Below are positions 11,175 through 21,680 of a stretch of DNA of 64,000 nt, piece after piece. The number at the start of each line of letters is the position of its first letter. Position 1 is the first letter of the stretch. A program made the translations under genes and the position numbers. The notes beneath the pieces are model-generated. The model did not search any database and was not told the DNA's origin. It saw nothing but the letters and a program-made list of their open reading frames with translations. Source of the DNA: Misgurnus anguillicaudatus (taxonomy: Eukaryota; Chordata; Actinopteri; Cypriniformes; Cobitidae); assembly GCF_027580225.2 (NCBI RefSeq), contig NC_073357.2:44044001-44108000 (forward strand), in the 5' to 3' direction.

Positions 11175-11904
11175 TTAAAGGTCACGTTCTTTCTGATCCC
11201 ATTTTTTAAACCCTAGTTAGTGTGTAATGTTGCTATGACAGCATAAATAATACCTGTTAAATGATTAAGCTCAAAGTTCACTGCCAGGCGATATATTTTC
11301 AAAATTCCCCTTTCAAAGACTACAGCGGACGGCCGGTTTGGACTACAGCCCTCTACTTCCTGCTTTGATGACGTCGTTAGAACAGTTTTTTGACTAAACT
11401 CCGCCCACAGGAATACGTCAGTTGCTAGCTAAGCTAACGGCAAGCTAAGCTAACAGCAAGCTAAGCTGCTATCGAATCACAACACACTAAACAAACCACA
11501 CAATCACAACTCGATACGTATTTCTGAAGGAGGGACTTCATAGGCCAAGGAAGACATCAGCCCATTTTGAGGACAGTGAAAACAGCGCTATACCAGGGGC
11601 GTAGCCACAAGGGGGCCTTGGCCCCCTCATTTACATGTCTGCCCCCTCAGATTTCCAATTGCTTAAAATAAAATAAATAAGAAAATGTTGATTTCTTAGT
11701 CTGATATATATATATATATAGAGTTGCATCCTCATTTTAAGATGGGACCCCCCAAAATAAAATTCTAGCTACCCCTCTGCACTATACAGATAAGTAAATT
11801 GTGTGAAAAATACTGTGTTTTTTTAAATGTGAAACATAAACACGTTATATTGCGCACTGTAAACAAAATCAAAGCTGCAAAAACAGAAAGAACGGGACCT
11901 TTAA
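11175..11904. mobile_element. TTAA-flanked DNA element, family K copy 1
   Basis: Starts TTAAAGGTCACGTTCTTTCTG and ends CAGAAAGAACGGGACCTTTAA, with TTAA at both ends. The interior includes GACGTCGTTAGAACAG and repeated GCTAAGCTAAC motifs. It is interrupted by a small hAT element at 11594-11779. Copy 2 of the family lies inverted at 12540-15849. It has no coding frame. Confidence 0.88.
11594..11779. mobile_element. hAT-type MITE nested in family K copy 1
   Basis: The ends are CAGGGGCGTAGC and GCTACCCCTCTG. The 8-bp flanks are CGCTATAC (11586-11593) and CACTATAC (11780-11787), 7 of 8 identical, as expected for a hAT target duplication. The interior has AT repeats and GGGGGCCTTGGCCCCCTC. Confidence 0.85.
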
Positions 11905-12539
11905 CATCATGTGGAAAATGGCCAATTCAAGTCAGAAACCTGTTCATGAACTTGAATTGTAAAATCATCCAATGATACTCTTTTAATAATAGCAGGTCAT
12001 TTTATTATAAAATAATGAGAAATTCCGTTTAGATTTTAAAGCACTGTACGATCATTAAAAGTGGTGAACATGCAGTGAGTTGTGGGTTTTAGGTCTGCGA
12101 TGCAGACATGGGGAGTTTTTAAGGCACTTGGTTTGTAAACTTCATAATGACAATCAGGCCCACATTATGAGATCAAATGAGCTGTTTGGGCTGATGGTCA
12201 GCAGAAACTTGGCAGCACTTGATTGCATTTTTGTATTTATGAGCTAATTTTACTGGGCACTTGTGTTCACTGTATACTAACACAGCCTGTGCTGTCTTTC
12301 AGTCATGGTGTGACTTTTATTTGAAGGAGTTAGAGAGTTGCTTGTTTACTTGTAATTGAACATGCAAGAGAGAGAGAGAGGAAGAGAGAGGGAAAGGTTG
12401 ATGAATTGAAGACCTTTCTACCGTTCAACACAGTTTTGTAGAAAAATAATTTAGATAACAAATCATGCAAAGTCAGAAAAGCTGACATGGGCTCTGTTCC
12501 AAAATCTTTTAAATGGCAGCATTTAAGGCATCATAGGGA
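11905..12539. other. No gene seen
   Basis: Unique-looking sequence with a short GA-rich run (12366-12395). 12490-12539 (GGGCTCTGTTCCAAAATC) may be the end of another MITE. Confidence 0.45.
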
Positions 12540-13212
12540 TTAAAGGTCCCATTTTCCTGTTTTTAAAGATATGATTGTGTTTATGGTACGCAATATAACG
12601 TGTTCATGTTTCCTGTGTGTCTTTCTTGTTCTGTGAAGTCCCTCCTTCAGAAATACGTAATGAGTTCTGATTGTGTGGTTTGTTTAGTGTGTTGTGATTG
12701 AACAGCAGCTTACCTTAGCCAGAGCCATTTGCCAGCTTCCTCACGCGAATTAAACGTTTTAATTTTGTCTAAATAACATGCTAGTGGGATTGTAAAATGA
12801 GTCAATGTAGTTGGTGTTTTGATAAAAATCATCAATTGAATCTCGTAATGAAATATAATGACTTATAGACACAGTAAACTCCGCCTCATAACGGGCACTC
12901 CGCACAGTCGGATGAAAGTCCGTGCGTCCATGACAAAATAAGTTTTCATTATCATCAAGTGTTATTTTTCTAGTTGTTCACCTTGCTTTCTGAGTCGTTG
13001 ATACATCACTTGTTGTAATTATATCCAAGAAGCACACAAAGGGCACTTTTCCCATCGTCACCTCAGCTTTAGACCTGCGGCGTACTTTCAGCAAAGATGC
13101 TTATATTATAAGACTTCAACCTTCCATTAGAAAATCCGTTTAGCTTGTAGCGCCTCAGCCAGTCATGATGATGATCAATGATATATGTTGTGGGCGTTCA
13201 GAGTGTAACGAC

Positions 13213-15193
13213 CAGAGATGGGGACTCGAGTTTGAGACTCGGACTCGAGTGCGACTTAAGTCGCACACACAGTGACTTCAGACTCGACTTGAGACTCGAC
13301 CCTCAAAGACTTCAGACTCGACTCGGACTCGAGCCGCGCGACTCGTGAACAATGTTTATTTTTAGGAAACGTCTGATGAGCTCACTGTCATAGCTCCCTC
13401 CGTTACCTACAACCTGCCCACGACGTAAACACGTGACGTATCTGCTCCGCGCGCGCGGCCGCGAACATATATGTCGACTGTGTATCGCTGCTGTGGCATT
13501 CATCTGAAGCTTTGGGTAGTGCTGTGACGGATCCGCGGTTCGGCTCGCATGCGATTTGCGGATTAATATGCAATTTAAATAGGGTACGTTTATCATTAAC
13601 GTGTTTCTAAGGCTTGCAATTGTTTAAATAGTTAAACAATTTAACCGCAAAAAGGCGCTCAAGTGAGCAGATTTCTGTACGCACATGCGGTTCAGTGTAT
13701 CCGGTCCAGCTCCAGTCAGGTCCAGAGTTGCGCTACTTTGTGTCATACTGTACTTGCCGAATTGCGCGATCCGATGAAATCAAATTAATACTATAGCGGA
13801 TCTAGAATGACTGGGGAGCAGACTGCTGTGGCGCCACAAGAACCTACAGGCAAGTGACAACAAAGTACCGCGAGAGCGATTTCAGTTATCACATGGAGAA
13901 ATCTGCTTTGAATCGCTCTCGCGGTACTTTGACATCACCAAGAAGTCTGCTTAGCGCCAAATGAACTCGAACCTGCAGTGTAGCTGCTCACGCGACACTG
14001 TAAACAAACAGGAATTGTCCATCTGGAGAAGTGAACGAGTGGAGCAGTGCTTCAACATGAAATCGGAGAGTTAACAACGCACATGTGAGTAAACAACATT
14101 TAAATCATCAGTCCAGTTTAATAGATAAGGTTTCAAGTGCAATAAAATAAGCCCGTGATTATATCCTGATGGTTTTTAGCTGCCTTCAGCATGCTTGTGC
14201 TTCACAGTGTTAAACTTCCCTTCTCTGTGTTCATTTATATATCTACGTTCAAGATGTATACGATCTTAAACTTCTGTGAGGAAATTCATGTCTGCGTTGA
14301 TGTTCAGTTCAGACTTGCAAATTAAAGATAATTTTCTTCACTCTGGTTTTGGTGTCTAATATTAGGCTACATGATGGTCTTTTAATAATAAAAGTAAAAG
14401 CCTATTTTCATTTTTAGACACTGCTTGTATTATATGCAAAAAATAAGCTTTTTATATCAATGACTATGCAAATTAGAGTTAATTCATGGTAATCTTAAAT
14501 GTGTATTAATTAAAACCATTTACACCATTAAATTACACATGGTAATGTTATCAATAGTTGTCAGATAATAGCTATTGAAAGAGTGGATATTTTTCTTCTT
14601 CAATGCATGTGTTAGCCACGGATTGAAGATTGTAAACAGTTTATTTAATTTTAATTAACAGTTGAGTAAGTTTTGGCCCCGAGTTAGATGTTGATTAACA
14701 CTAAACCAGTCTAAAAATCAGTCCAGTTTCCCCAGCTGTAAACCCATTGGCTGTTAAACTCTTTTTTCTTATAATAAACTGAAATGTTGATAACACATTC
14801 AGTTTATGTGTTTATGAGTACACTTTCAGAATGCTCTGTTACATGAAGATCCATACTGTATGCATCTGTGAGTGTGGTGGTGCGTTGCGCTGGGACGAGT
14901 GAGCATAAGGGTGAGAGGGAAAAATCACAGTATACTCACTACAAAAATCTAGACTACACCACTGACCTTACTTAATGTGCAACTTTGTTTTTTTATATAA
15001 ATGTTGATAATTTCTTTTTGTTATTAGAGTTTTATTTGTTACAACGAGACTTGAGACTTGACTTGGACTCGAGCCCAGAGACTTCAGACTTGACTTGGAC
15101 TCAAGCTCAAAGACTTCAGACTTGACTTGGACTCGAGGTCAAAGACTTCAGACTTGACTCGGACTCAAGCTCAGAGACTTGTGAACATCTCTG
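13213..15193. mobile_element. hAT/P-like element with CAGAGATG termini, member 1
   Basis: The ends are CAGAGATG and CATCTCTG, flanked by perfect 8-bp duplications GTAACGAC (13205-13212 and 15194-15201). Both ends carry arrays of GACTCGAG / GACTTGACTTGGACTCGAG subterminal repeats (13222-13340 and 15042-15180). A region near 13990-14090 looks exon-like, ending in GTGAGT, but has no long frame. Another hAT end may start near 13516 (GCTGTGACGGATCCGCGG). No transposase frame was found, so it is non-autonomous. Confidence 0.88.
13861..13931. repeat. Perfect 21-bp hairpin
   Basis: CAAAGTACCGCGAGAGCGAT(T) at 13861-13881 is the exact reverse complement of 13911-13931, with a 29-nt loop. It lies inside the 13213-15193 element. 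Confidence 0.9.
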
Positions 15194-15584
15194 GTAACGA
15201 CAGTCAGTTACAGTTTACATTTAACAGTTTCTTGACAGAATGTAAGTTTTACATTTTAATCTGTTTATTAAAAACGGCTTCTGGTCTTCTTCCCTGTGTA
15301 AAGCAGCGTTAGCAGCGTTGCTATGCTAATCTTGCAGGCTTCCCTGAAGAGGGTCTTTGCTTTCAGTATCCTAACTGTGTTTAGATTTTCGGCATCGAAA
15401 CCTCTCAGATTCACTGCGGATGCCATTTCGTTGCGTTAGCAGCCAGTCTCGTCTCGAATGAGGTTATAAAGCCCAAGTAAGTGTTTGGCATCAAGCATCG
15501 TTGTGATCATGGCTAGTTTAACTTCTTCGCGCTTGTTTAATTTTTTCACCAGCAGTGTATGTGCTTTGCGCAGGCGCCGGACAC

Positions 15585-15668
15585 ACGTGCTTGCTTTGTC
15601 GACAATCGTTAATTTTTATCGATTTAATTCCTATCGACAATTAATCGAAGATCGATTAATTGTTAACA
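15585..15668 (-). mobile_element. hAT terminus fragment (TAGGGATG type)
   Basis: On the reverse strand it reads TAGGGATGTTAACAATTAAT followed by several ATCGAT-type motifs. This resembles one end of a hAT element. The facing end was not found, so the element is truncated or rearranged. Confidence 0.5.
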
Positions 15669-15849
15669 TCCCTAGTCCAAACTGGCCGTTCGCTGTAGGC
15701 TTTGAAAGGGGAATTCTGTTAAAGAAAATATTTCGCTTGGCAGTGAACTTTGAGCTTTATCATTTTACAGGTATTATTTATGCTCTAACAGGAACATTAC
15801 ACACTAACTAAAGTTTGAAAAATGGGATCAGGTAAAATGGGACCTTTAA

Positions 15850-16224
15850 GACAAGTATGGCGGTTTCAAAGATGTTATGCTGCTTTTTTGTGATTTACTA
15901 TTTTTCATCCTACATAATGTGAAGAACATTCTGTGAAAGTATAACCCTGATATTTTTTATATTGGTTGAGTAAGATCATGTCAAAGATTGAAATAAACAT
16001 TTAGGAAGCCAAACTTTCCGACTACTTTGATGCTTCTAATCTCATAATTAGAATATAAGACATTAGCCTGGATTTCACAGACAGGGTCACAAATGTTACA
16101 TTTTGGCTGAATCACTGGATGTGTCCTTGCTGAGAAGGCAAACCCAGAATACATCATTCTCAGTGAAAAAAAAAACATTTATATTTCATTTTTAGCAATG
16201 GCTTGTAACAAAAATATGTAATTT
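15850..16224. other. No gene seen
   Basis: AT-rich unique sequence with no feature I can name. Confidence 0.4.
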
Positions 16225-16362
16225 ACAATACATTTATGCAAACATTCATGCTTTTACAAGGTCAACATGTCTTTTTTATCAGTATGTTTGTTGCCTGGGT
16301 TTGAAGCCATGATGTTTTGTGATGATAATGCAGTGCTCTACCACTGAGTGACACAGGAACAT
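16225..16362 (-). mobile_element. tRNA-derived SINE, reverse strand, decayed
   Basis: On the reverse strand it reads GTGTCACTCAGTGGTAGAGC and then GGCTTCAAACCCAGGCAAC. This is the same SINE head as at 9229. The tail (TTTACAATACATTTATGCAAA) is strongly diverged. Confidence 0.75.
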
Positions 16363-16746
16363 ATTTCAAAAGTGCATTTAAAAATGTTTCTTGTTTTACC
16401 TAATATTTGTGTCCTATGCTTTATTATGCTTATTAGTGTATTTAATAGTATGTAATATGTTGTCTTAGATGTCTGGGGCCTAGATCAGAGATGTTCACGA
16501 GTCTCTCATCTGAAGTCTCTCAGCTGCAGTCCGAGTCAAATCTGGAGTCTTTTGTAATGAGTCTGAATCGAGTTTCGAGTCATTTCATGCATGGAAGAGG
16601 GGGGAAAGGCTTATTAATTTTTTTTTAAATACATTAGAAAGCACAAATGATAAAATATATGGAACTGACGGTCCTGCCATCGTTCATGAGACTCTTATCA
16701 CATTTCAGATTTGACGCGCCGCACACTGACAATAGAGGGTACGCAC

Positions 16747-17399
16747 TAGAGGTCTTCACGGGTCCACTTAGATCCGAAAACCCGAGGTCCGACCCGAGAC
16801 CCGATCGGTTTTGGGTCTAAAAGTTTCACATGTGCCTCGGACACGGGTCAGGTACAATAATAGCGGCATCGGTTCTCGGGTAATTTAAAAATGAATGTGT
16901 TTTTTCTGAACGGACCCGAGAAGACCCGAACTCTCTCGCCTGTGTGCGTCAATGTCCTTTTCAAACCTCTCATCTGTTTGCCAAGAGCGCTTGCGACATT
17001 GTGTGGTTGTCGGAAGTTTCATTTTCGTTGAGACAAACATGTCAGTCAATTATAAATGTACATTTTAGCGGTTACGTTGGTGTCATCGTCAGATAACAAA
17101 GTAAAACGAATGGAGCAGCTCGCCAAATTGGTTGCAAGGCCACCGGAGTTTCTTTCTGTCTGACTGCTGCGCGTGCGTCTGCAGAATGCACACATGACAG
17201 TGCTGTTTACATTTGGTTCCAGTCGGGTAAAAAAAAAAATTTCACTAGTTCGGGTCGGACTCGGGTCTAATTTTCTCGGTTTTGTCTCGGGTCGGGTCTT
17301 TCTTTAAAAAAATTTTATTTATACACGTCGGGTTTGGGTATGAAGTGATTCGGGTCATTTCGGGTCGGGTACATTTCTTTGGACCCGAGAAGACCTCTA
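16747..17399. mobile_element. hAT-type element nested in 16486-18465
   Basis: The ends are TAGAGGTCTTCACGGGTCC and GGACCCGAGAAGACCTCTA. Perfect 8-bp duplications GTACGCAC lie at 16739-16746 and 17400-17407. The interior is rich in CGGGT/ACCCG motifs near both ends. No transposase frame is seen. Confidence 0.92.
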
Positions 17400-17408
17400 G
17401 TACGCACG

Positions 17409-17416
17409 TGACGTCA
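17409..17416 (+). promoter_or_regulatory. CRE-like palindrome upstream of the THAP exon
   Basis: TGACGTCA lies about 100 bp upstream of the THAP ATG and directly beside CACGTG. It could be part of the element's promoter; this is inference from position only. Confidence 0.35.
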
Positions 17417-17518
17417 CGGTGAAAGTGACTGCGGTTACGCCCACTGAGTGCCAAAAGACAGAGCGGCAGCATTGTGTACAGTGTGAAATCAGCGAAAACA
17501 CGAGGAAAACGCCTCCAA

Positions 17519-17653
17519 ATGGTAAAAAGCTGTTGTGCGATAGACTGTACTAACAGATTTAACAAGAATTCGGAGCTATTGTTTTACAGACTGCCAAAAA
17601 ACACAGAAAGGAGAAGTAAATAGATCATTCATGCCAACGTCCACAGACCACAG
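17519..17653 (+). pseudogene. THAP zinc-finger domain, N-terminal exon (broken)
   Basis: From ATG at 17519 the frame reads MVKSCCAIDCTNRFNKNSEL and continues LFYRLPKN. It has the first cysteine pair (C6-x3-C10) and the F-x-R-x-P motif of the C2CH THAP DNA-binding domain. Codon 35 is TAG (17621-17623), where THAP proteins normally have an invariant tryptophan, so TGG to TAG is the likely lesion. The frame then stays open for ten more codons to CAG at 17653, followed by GTGGGT, a plausible splice donor. The second half of the domain (C-x2-H, AVPTIF region) is not found; the next 34 bases run into a nested hAT. It lies inside a mobile element, so it is read as a transposase remnant or a captured exon and not as a host gene. 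Confidence 0.8.
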
Positions 17654-17686
17654 GTGGGTTGACAAGTTGCAAGGGTCACTATCAAG

Positions 17687-18046
17687 CAGAAGTTTTACTT
17701 TTTTACTTAAAAGTATTTTTTCAAGTATTTGTATTTTATCCGTGTTTTTCTCTGAAAAACACATGCCAGGGCATATTATCATAATTATTATTATATTACA
17801 TTTCATAAATACAAGTTTTTGTTTTACAATTAATATTTAAGAACATTAACGTACTTGTACTCATGTAAAATTACAAAATTTTAATGTAATTAGGTATTAA
17901 ATACATTGTAATATTCAATATTAAAGAATACACAGTATGATTATATTCTTTAGAATTTAGTGAAGTAAATTTTTTCCCAATACAAACATCCTACAGTAAT
18001 AAAGCACAGATGCTTGAAAAATGTAACTAAGTATTGTCCACCTCTG
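17687..18046. mobile_element. hAT-type MITE nested in 16486-18465
   Basis: The ends are CAGAAGTTTTACTTT and AAGTATTGTCCACCTCTG, with perfect 8-bp duplications CTATCAAG (17679-17686 and 18047-18054). The AT-rich interior has no coding frame. Confidence 0.88.
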
Positions 18047-18473
18047 CTATCAAGTTTTTAAGCTGATAATAGTCAGTTTTACTGGCATTTTCGCAGCAGC
18101 CGCTATGAAAACCAGCCATTTTGTTGAACTTTGCCACTCAACAGGGCGAGCTCCGGCATGTTCACGTGGAAAAGTGACGTCAATGCATACCCTTTATGCG
18201 TCATTGAACTCTATAATAAGGGTCTGGCCCGACCTATTTACTGGTGTACAGCATACAGTACAAAAAAAAACACACATAATTCTTCTTAATGAAATGAGTA
18301 GTTTAGGATAAAAGACTCGAGTTGATTTTAAAATATTCATGAGTCTTTTATGTCGAGTCGAGTCAAATGAAGTTATTTTAGTTTGAGTCTGAAATCAAAT
18401 CTGAAGTCCATAAAAATGCAACTCAAGTGCAACTCGAGTACGAGTCACTCGAGTGTCCATATCTGGCCTAGAT

Positions 18474-19852
18474 TGGCACAGAGGCAAATTTTGCCCAAAA
18501 AACTATTTATTGAGAGTTGCTTTCATTAAATGGAAATGTGCACACTTTAAAAAAATATATGAATATACATTCAATACAGTTAGCACTAAACTCAAATACT
18601 TTTTTTGGTCATGAAAACATGTCGTGTGTTTTATGGGACCGAGGCCTAATATCATATGTATCCAGCAGAAATAAGGCTTGATATTGTAGTATTCAGACAA
18701 TAATGACCTCAGAGCTCGCCATCAGTAGTGTTATTTATCAAAAACAGGCCGTGAGCGGGGTGAAGGATGTCTCTTATCTTTTCCTGTCAGCAGGGACATT
18801 AGTCATGGGAAAGTTTGGCTCCGGTCTAGGCGAAGGGGGTCCTTGTTGTCGTTTTAAATTGCTAATCAATCACCAGATCAGGTGCTTCTGTTGACCGGAT
18901 TACAGAGAGGGGTGCTGCAAACACACAGGGCCATTCGCGAGGGTTTGGTCCATGCAGATGAGGACTTCAACATTGTTGATCACACATTGAGGAATGGGAT
19001 GAGGGAGTAAGCGAGAAAGAGAGAGAGAGAAAGAGGGGAGGGAAAGAGCCTTAAGCAATGACTTCTGAGAGGGCAAACCGAAAAGGAAAAAAATGCTCAT
19101 TCATCATTATTGTCATGGGCTTTCCCAAATGATAACAATTTGTCTTCATCCTATTTTTAGACAATGAGACACAATAGCCATTTGGCCAGATGGGATAGCA
19201 GCCCACCATTGCAATATGTTACCTTTTCCTTTGATGTTCGTTTCTTTGTTTAATTTAATTCTTTTTGATGTTCCAAAATCATTATAATCAGCTTCGTGAG
19301 ACCAAATTAAAGAAGTTAGAAGACCAAACTGCACATTTTTACAGTGCACCATTAAAACCACATAACTGTCCATAATTTGAGATTTGACCCACAGAAACAT
19401 ATCATGTTAAAAACGAACATGATACAGACGGACAAACAGAGTGAGACAGACAGACAGACTGGCACTTTTCAAAAGCAGGTGGCCGGTACGTGTGGGTCCC
19501 TCTAATGGGAAAGAGGAGGTCAAAGTTGTGACTGAGAAGGATGAAGACAAATGGTACTAGAGAAGATGTATAGAAGTGGTATAATTGACATCTAACGTGT
19601 GTGCTGACCCTCTGACTCCTGGGGTTACGCAGGCCACCAAATTAAAGGCCGGCATTAGTGTATCCAACAGGGAGATTCAGATTGATAGAACTGAAAATCA
19701 ATGCGAAGACATTGTGCAGTAGTTCATTTGGATTATGAGATGTCTGTGAATTTGTACTGAATGAATTTGTTTACATTTTCAGTAAACACATTAAGTTCTT
19801 TTCAAATAGCTTAAAGTTTAAGTAAAAAAACGAAATGCTCTACTATAAACAC
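18474..19852. other. No gene seen; repeat-poor stretch
   Basis: Unique-looking sequence with a GA-rich patch (19013-19045) and short GACAGACAGAC repeats (19440-19462). No frame looks coding. Confidence 0.45.
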
Positions 19853-20043
19853 TACTCTAAAAATGCTTGGTTATTTTCCACTGTTGGGTCAAAAAGGACG
19901 AACCCAGCCAATGTTTAAATTTGACCCAACAATGGGTGGAAAGAACCCATCATACAGTACGTTAAATTACAACCCATTGGCGGTTGATTTCGTCCTTTTT
20001 GACCAATTGCTGGGTTAAAAATAACCCAGCATTTTTAGACTCC
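19853..20043. mobile_element. GGGTTAA-type palindromic MITE
   Basis: The left arm (CTCTAAAAATGCTTGGTTAT then TGGGTCAAAAAGGACGAACC) and the right arm (CGTCCTTTTTGACC then AACCCAGCATTTTTAGAC) are complementary. It is the same family as the 56.7-58.1 kb array. Confidence 0.75.
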
Positions 20044-20325
20044 AGTCTTGTGTGTTTAAGGTTTAGTTCTCGTTTTGCTTTTTATTCTTAGTTCTTCTGT
20101 CTCACTCTGTCTCTTGTCTGGTACTGCTTGCACTAGGGTGCACACATGAACTTTATATGGCTAGGCAAAAAAGTTACTTTTACCTGTCTTGTTGTCTGTA
20201 GTTCCATGTCTTTATGTAGCCAGTGTTTGAATTATGTCAAAGATTATGCTAAGCTAGTAACTCAAGGTTCTTCTCGTCAACGAAGTAAAAACATTGGCCG
20301 TTTCTAAATTCGATGACTGCAGCCT

Positions 20326-20520
20326 CCGGAGGTCGCACATGCAGGCTGCATACGTCATTAAGACAGTCCTATTTTAGAATATTAACAATTATAAAGTTGA
20401 CCATTATACTTAGTTAATCATAAATTGTTTTAATATGCTTATGACTTGCGTATGTAATGCTTAGTTAACTAAACTAAACCAGGGATGATGACGTATGCAG
20501 CCTGCATATGCAACCTCCGC
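20326..20520. repeat. 33-bp inverted repeat (30 of 33 paired) with ~130-nt spacer
   Basis: 20326-20358 (CCGGAGGTCGCACATGCAGG...) pairs with 20488-20520 (...CCTGCATATGCAACCTCCGC). The spacer is AT-rich with TTAGTTAA motifs. It may be a small element, but no target duplication was established. Confidence 0.7.
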
Positions 20521-20989
20521 ATTGACTCGTCTTTCAATTCCGCCAGAAAACAGTGTGAAGCCCACTGAAGGATTAGTCTATTGCGAAATTGAGACAAAAA
20601 TTTACAGTATCGCTTTGTGGCAGCGCAGCACGAGAATTTTAAATTCATGTAGTATTTTCATTTTTAAAAAAGCCTGGGCACCCTCAATGCTTATAGGACG
20701 TCTGGGACCACCCCAGGCCCCCTCAATTTGAACACTGTATGTAGCACCATGGTTTTGGAGAAATGTCCCATTTCCCTATGTACTGCACTGCTAAAATTAC
20801 ATTAATAACTTTTTTATTGTTTTAGTCTATTTAAGATAATTATATGTGTGTTCTGTGTTGTCTTATGTGCTGTAGCACCTTGGTCCTACAAAAACAAATG
20901 CCTGATTCCAAGTAAAAATGCTTATGTCTGATGTAAATTTTGCACAAGATTATAAAAAAGTCAAAACACACAGTACTACACTTATTACA
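20521..20989. other. No gene seen
   Basis: 20655-20735 (GGGCACCCTCAATGC, CCAGGCCCCCTCAATTTG) looks like a repeat fragment. The rest is AT-rich and unassigned. Confidence 0.35.
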
Positions 20990-21680
20990 GTTTATGTGGT
21001 GGGGTTTTACATCTCATCGATTTGAAAAGCACTGTGTCCCTGATTGGCCAGCTAATCTTAACGTTGTGATTGGCCTGAATACCTCTGACTTCAGCCAGAA
21101 ATATGACGCTCTTTAAAATGTTTGAAAGATTCGGTCACAATGCAATGCTAACAGGAGTTACAGGCTGAGTCCGAAGCGGGAGGAATTATGATAATGTCGG
21201 TCTTGTTTACATCACCAATACCAGGAAGTAAACTGTTGCCTACAATCCGTGTGTTTGTTGTGATCCAAGAAAAGAGATTTCCGTTGGAGACGATATCTCG
21301 CATCATCGTTTACTTTGGGGTATGTACCTTTTGCATATCATTAACATGTACTAATACACATTTACACACCATGCGTGGGTTGATCCAAAATGAGCGGGTG
21401 TCTGCGGTCAAACGTGGTAACAAGTCATCCAAAAATATTTTTGATGGTATTCGGGTCCCGTTCGGGTCGTTTAAAAATATAAAGATGCTAATTAACTTTT
21501 TTGAACTATTACCATTTTAAAAAAAGTGGGCCAGGAAGCGGGACGGGTACAATATATTTTTTTGGGTGTCCAAGTTGTGGGCAGGTTAGTTGAAAACATC
21601 GGATGAGTGCGGATTCCCGGGCATCACTGTTACACACCAAAGGAAATGAAAATCGTGAATCGAACAATAGGTGCCCTTTA
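20990..21680. mobile_element. Truncated TTAA-type DNA element
   Basis: The right end reads GAACAATAGGTGCCCTTTAA. The interior has CCCTGATTGGCCAGCTAATC and GTGATTGGCC, motifs common in a teleost non-autonomous family. A matching left terminus was not found, so the left limit is approximate. A hAT element is inserted at 21370-21629. Confidence 0.55.
21370..21629. mobile_element. hAT-type MITE nested in 20990-21680
   Basis: Flanked by perfect 8-bp duplications TTACACAC (21362-21369 and 21630-21637). The ends CATGCGTGGGTTGATCC and GGATTCCCGGGCATCACTG are imperfect inverted repeats, and the left end seems to lack three bases. Inside are GGGTCCCGTTCGGGTCG and GGGACGGGTAC motifs. Confidence 0.75.

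Larger units (their letters stand above)
12540..15849. mobile_element. TTAA-flanked DNA element, family K copy 2 (inverted), enlarged by nested insertions
   Basis: Starts TTAAAGGTCCCATTTTCCTG and ends AAAATGGGACCTTTAA. 12540-12720 and 15668-15849 match copy 1 in reverse order, including the motif AAAGGGGAATTCTGTTAAAG beside CAGTGAACTTTGAGCTT. The ~2.9 kb between them is inserted material, including the hAT/P-like element at 13213-15193 and a hAT end at 15585-15668. Confidence 0.85.
16486..18465 (+). mobile_element. hAT/P-like element with CAGAGATG termini, member 2, carrying a THAP exon
   Basis: The ends are CAGAGATG and CATATCTG, flanked by perfect 8-bp duplications GCCTAGAT (16478-16485 and 18466-18473). 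Subterminal GAGTC/GACTC motifs match member 1 (13213-15193) but in opposite orientation: its left end equals member 1's right end. Two other elements with their own duplications are nested inside (16747-17399 and 17687-18046); without them about 950 bp of original element remains. It contains a broken THAP-domain first exon at 17519-17653. An 8-bp duplication fits both hAT and P superfamilies; THAP domains are known from P-type transposases. Confidence 0.9.

Noticed and set aside
13312..13596. 94-codon reverse-strand frame in the hAT/P-like element
   Set aside because: No THAP, BED or transposase motif; it overlaps the subterminal repeats.
15485..15811. 108-codon frame near 15.5 kb
   Set aside because: It runs across a hAT terminus fragment and family K sequence, so it is not one gene.
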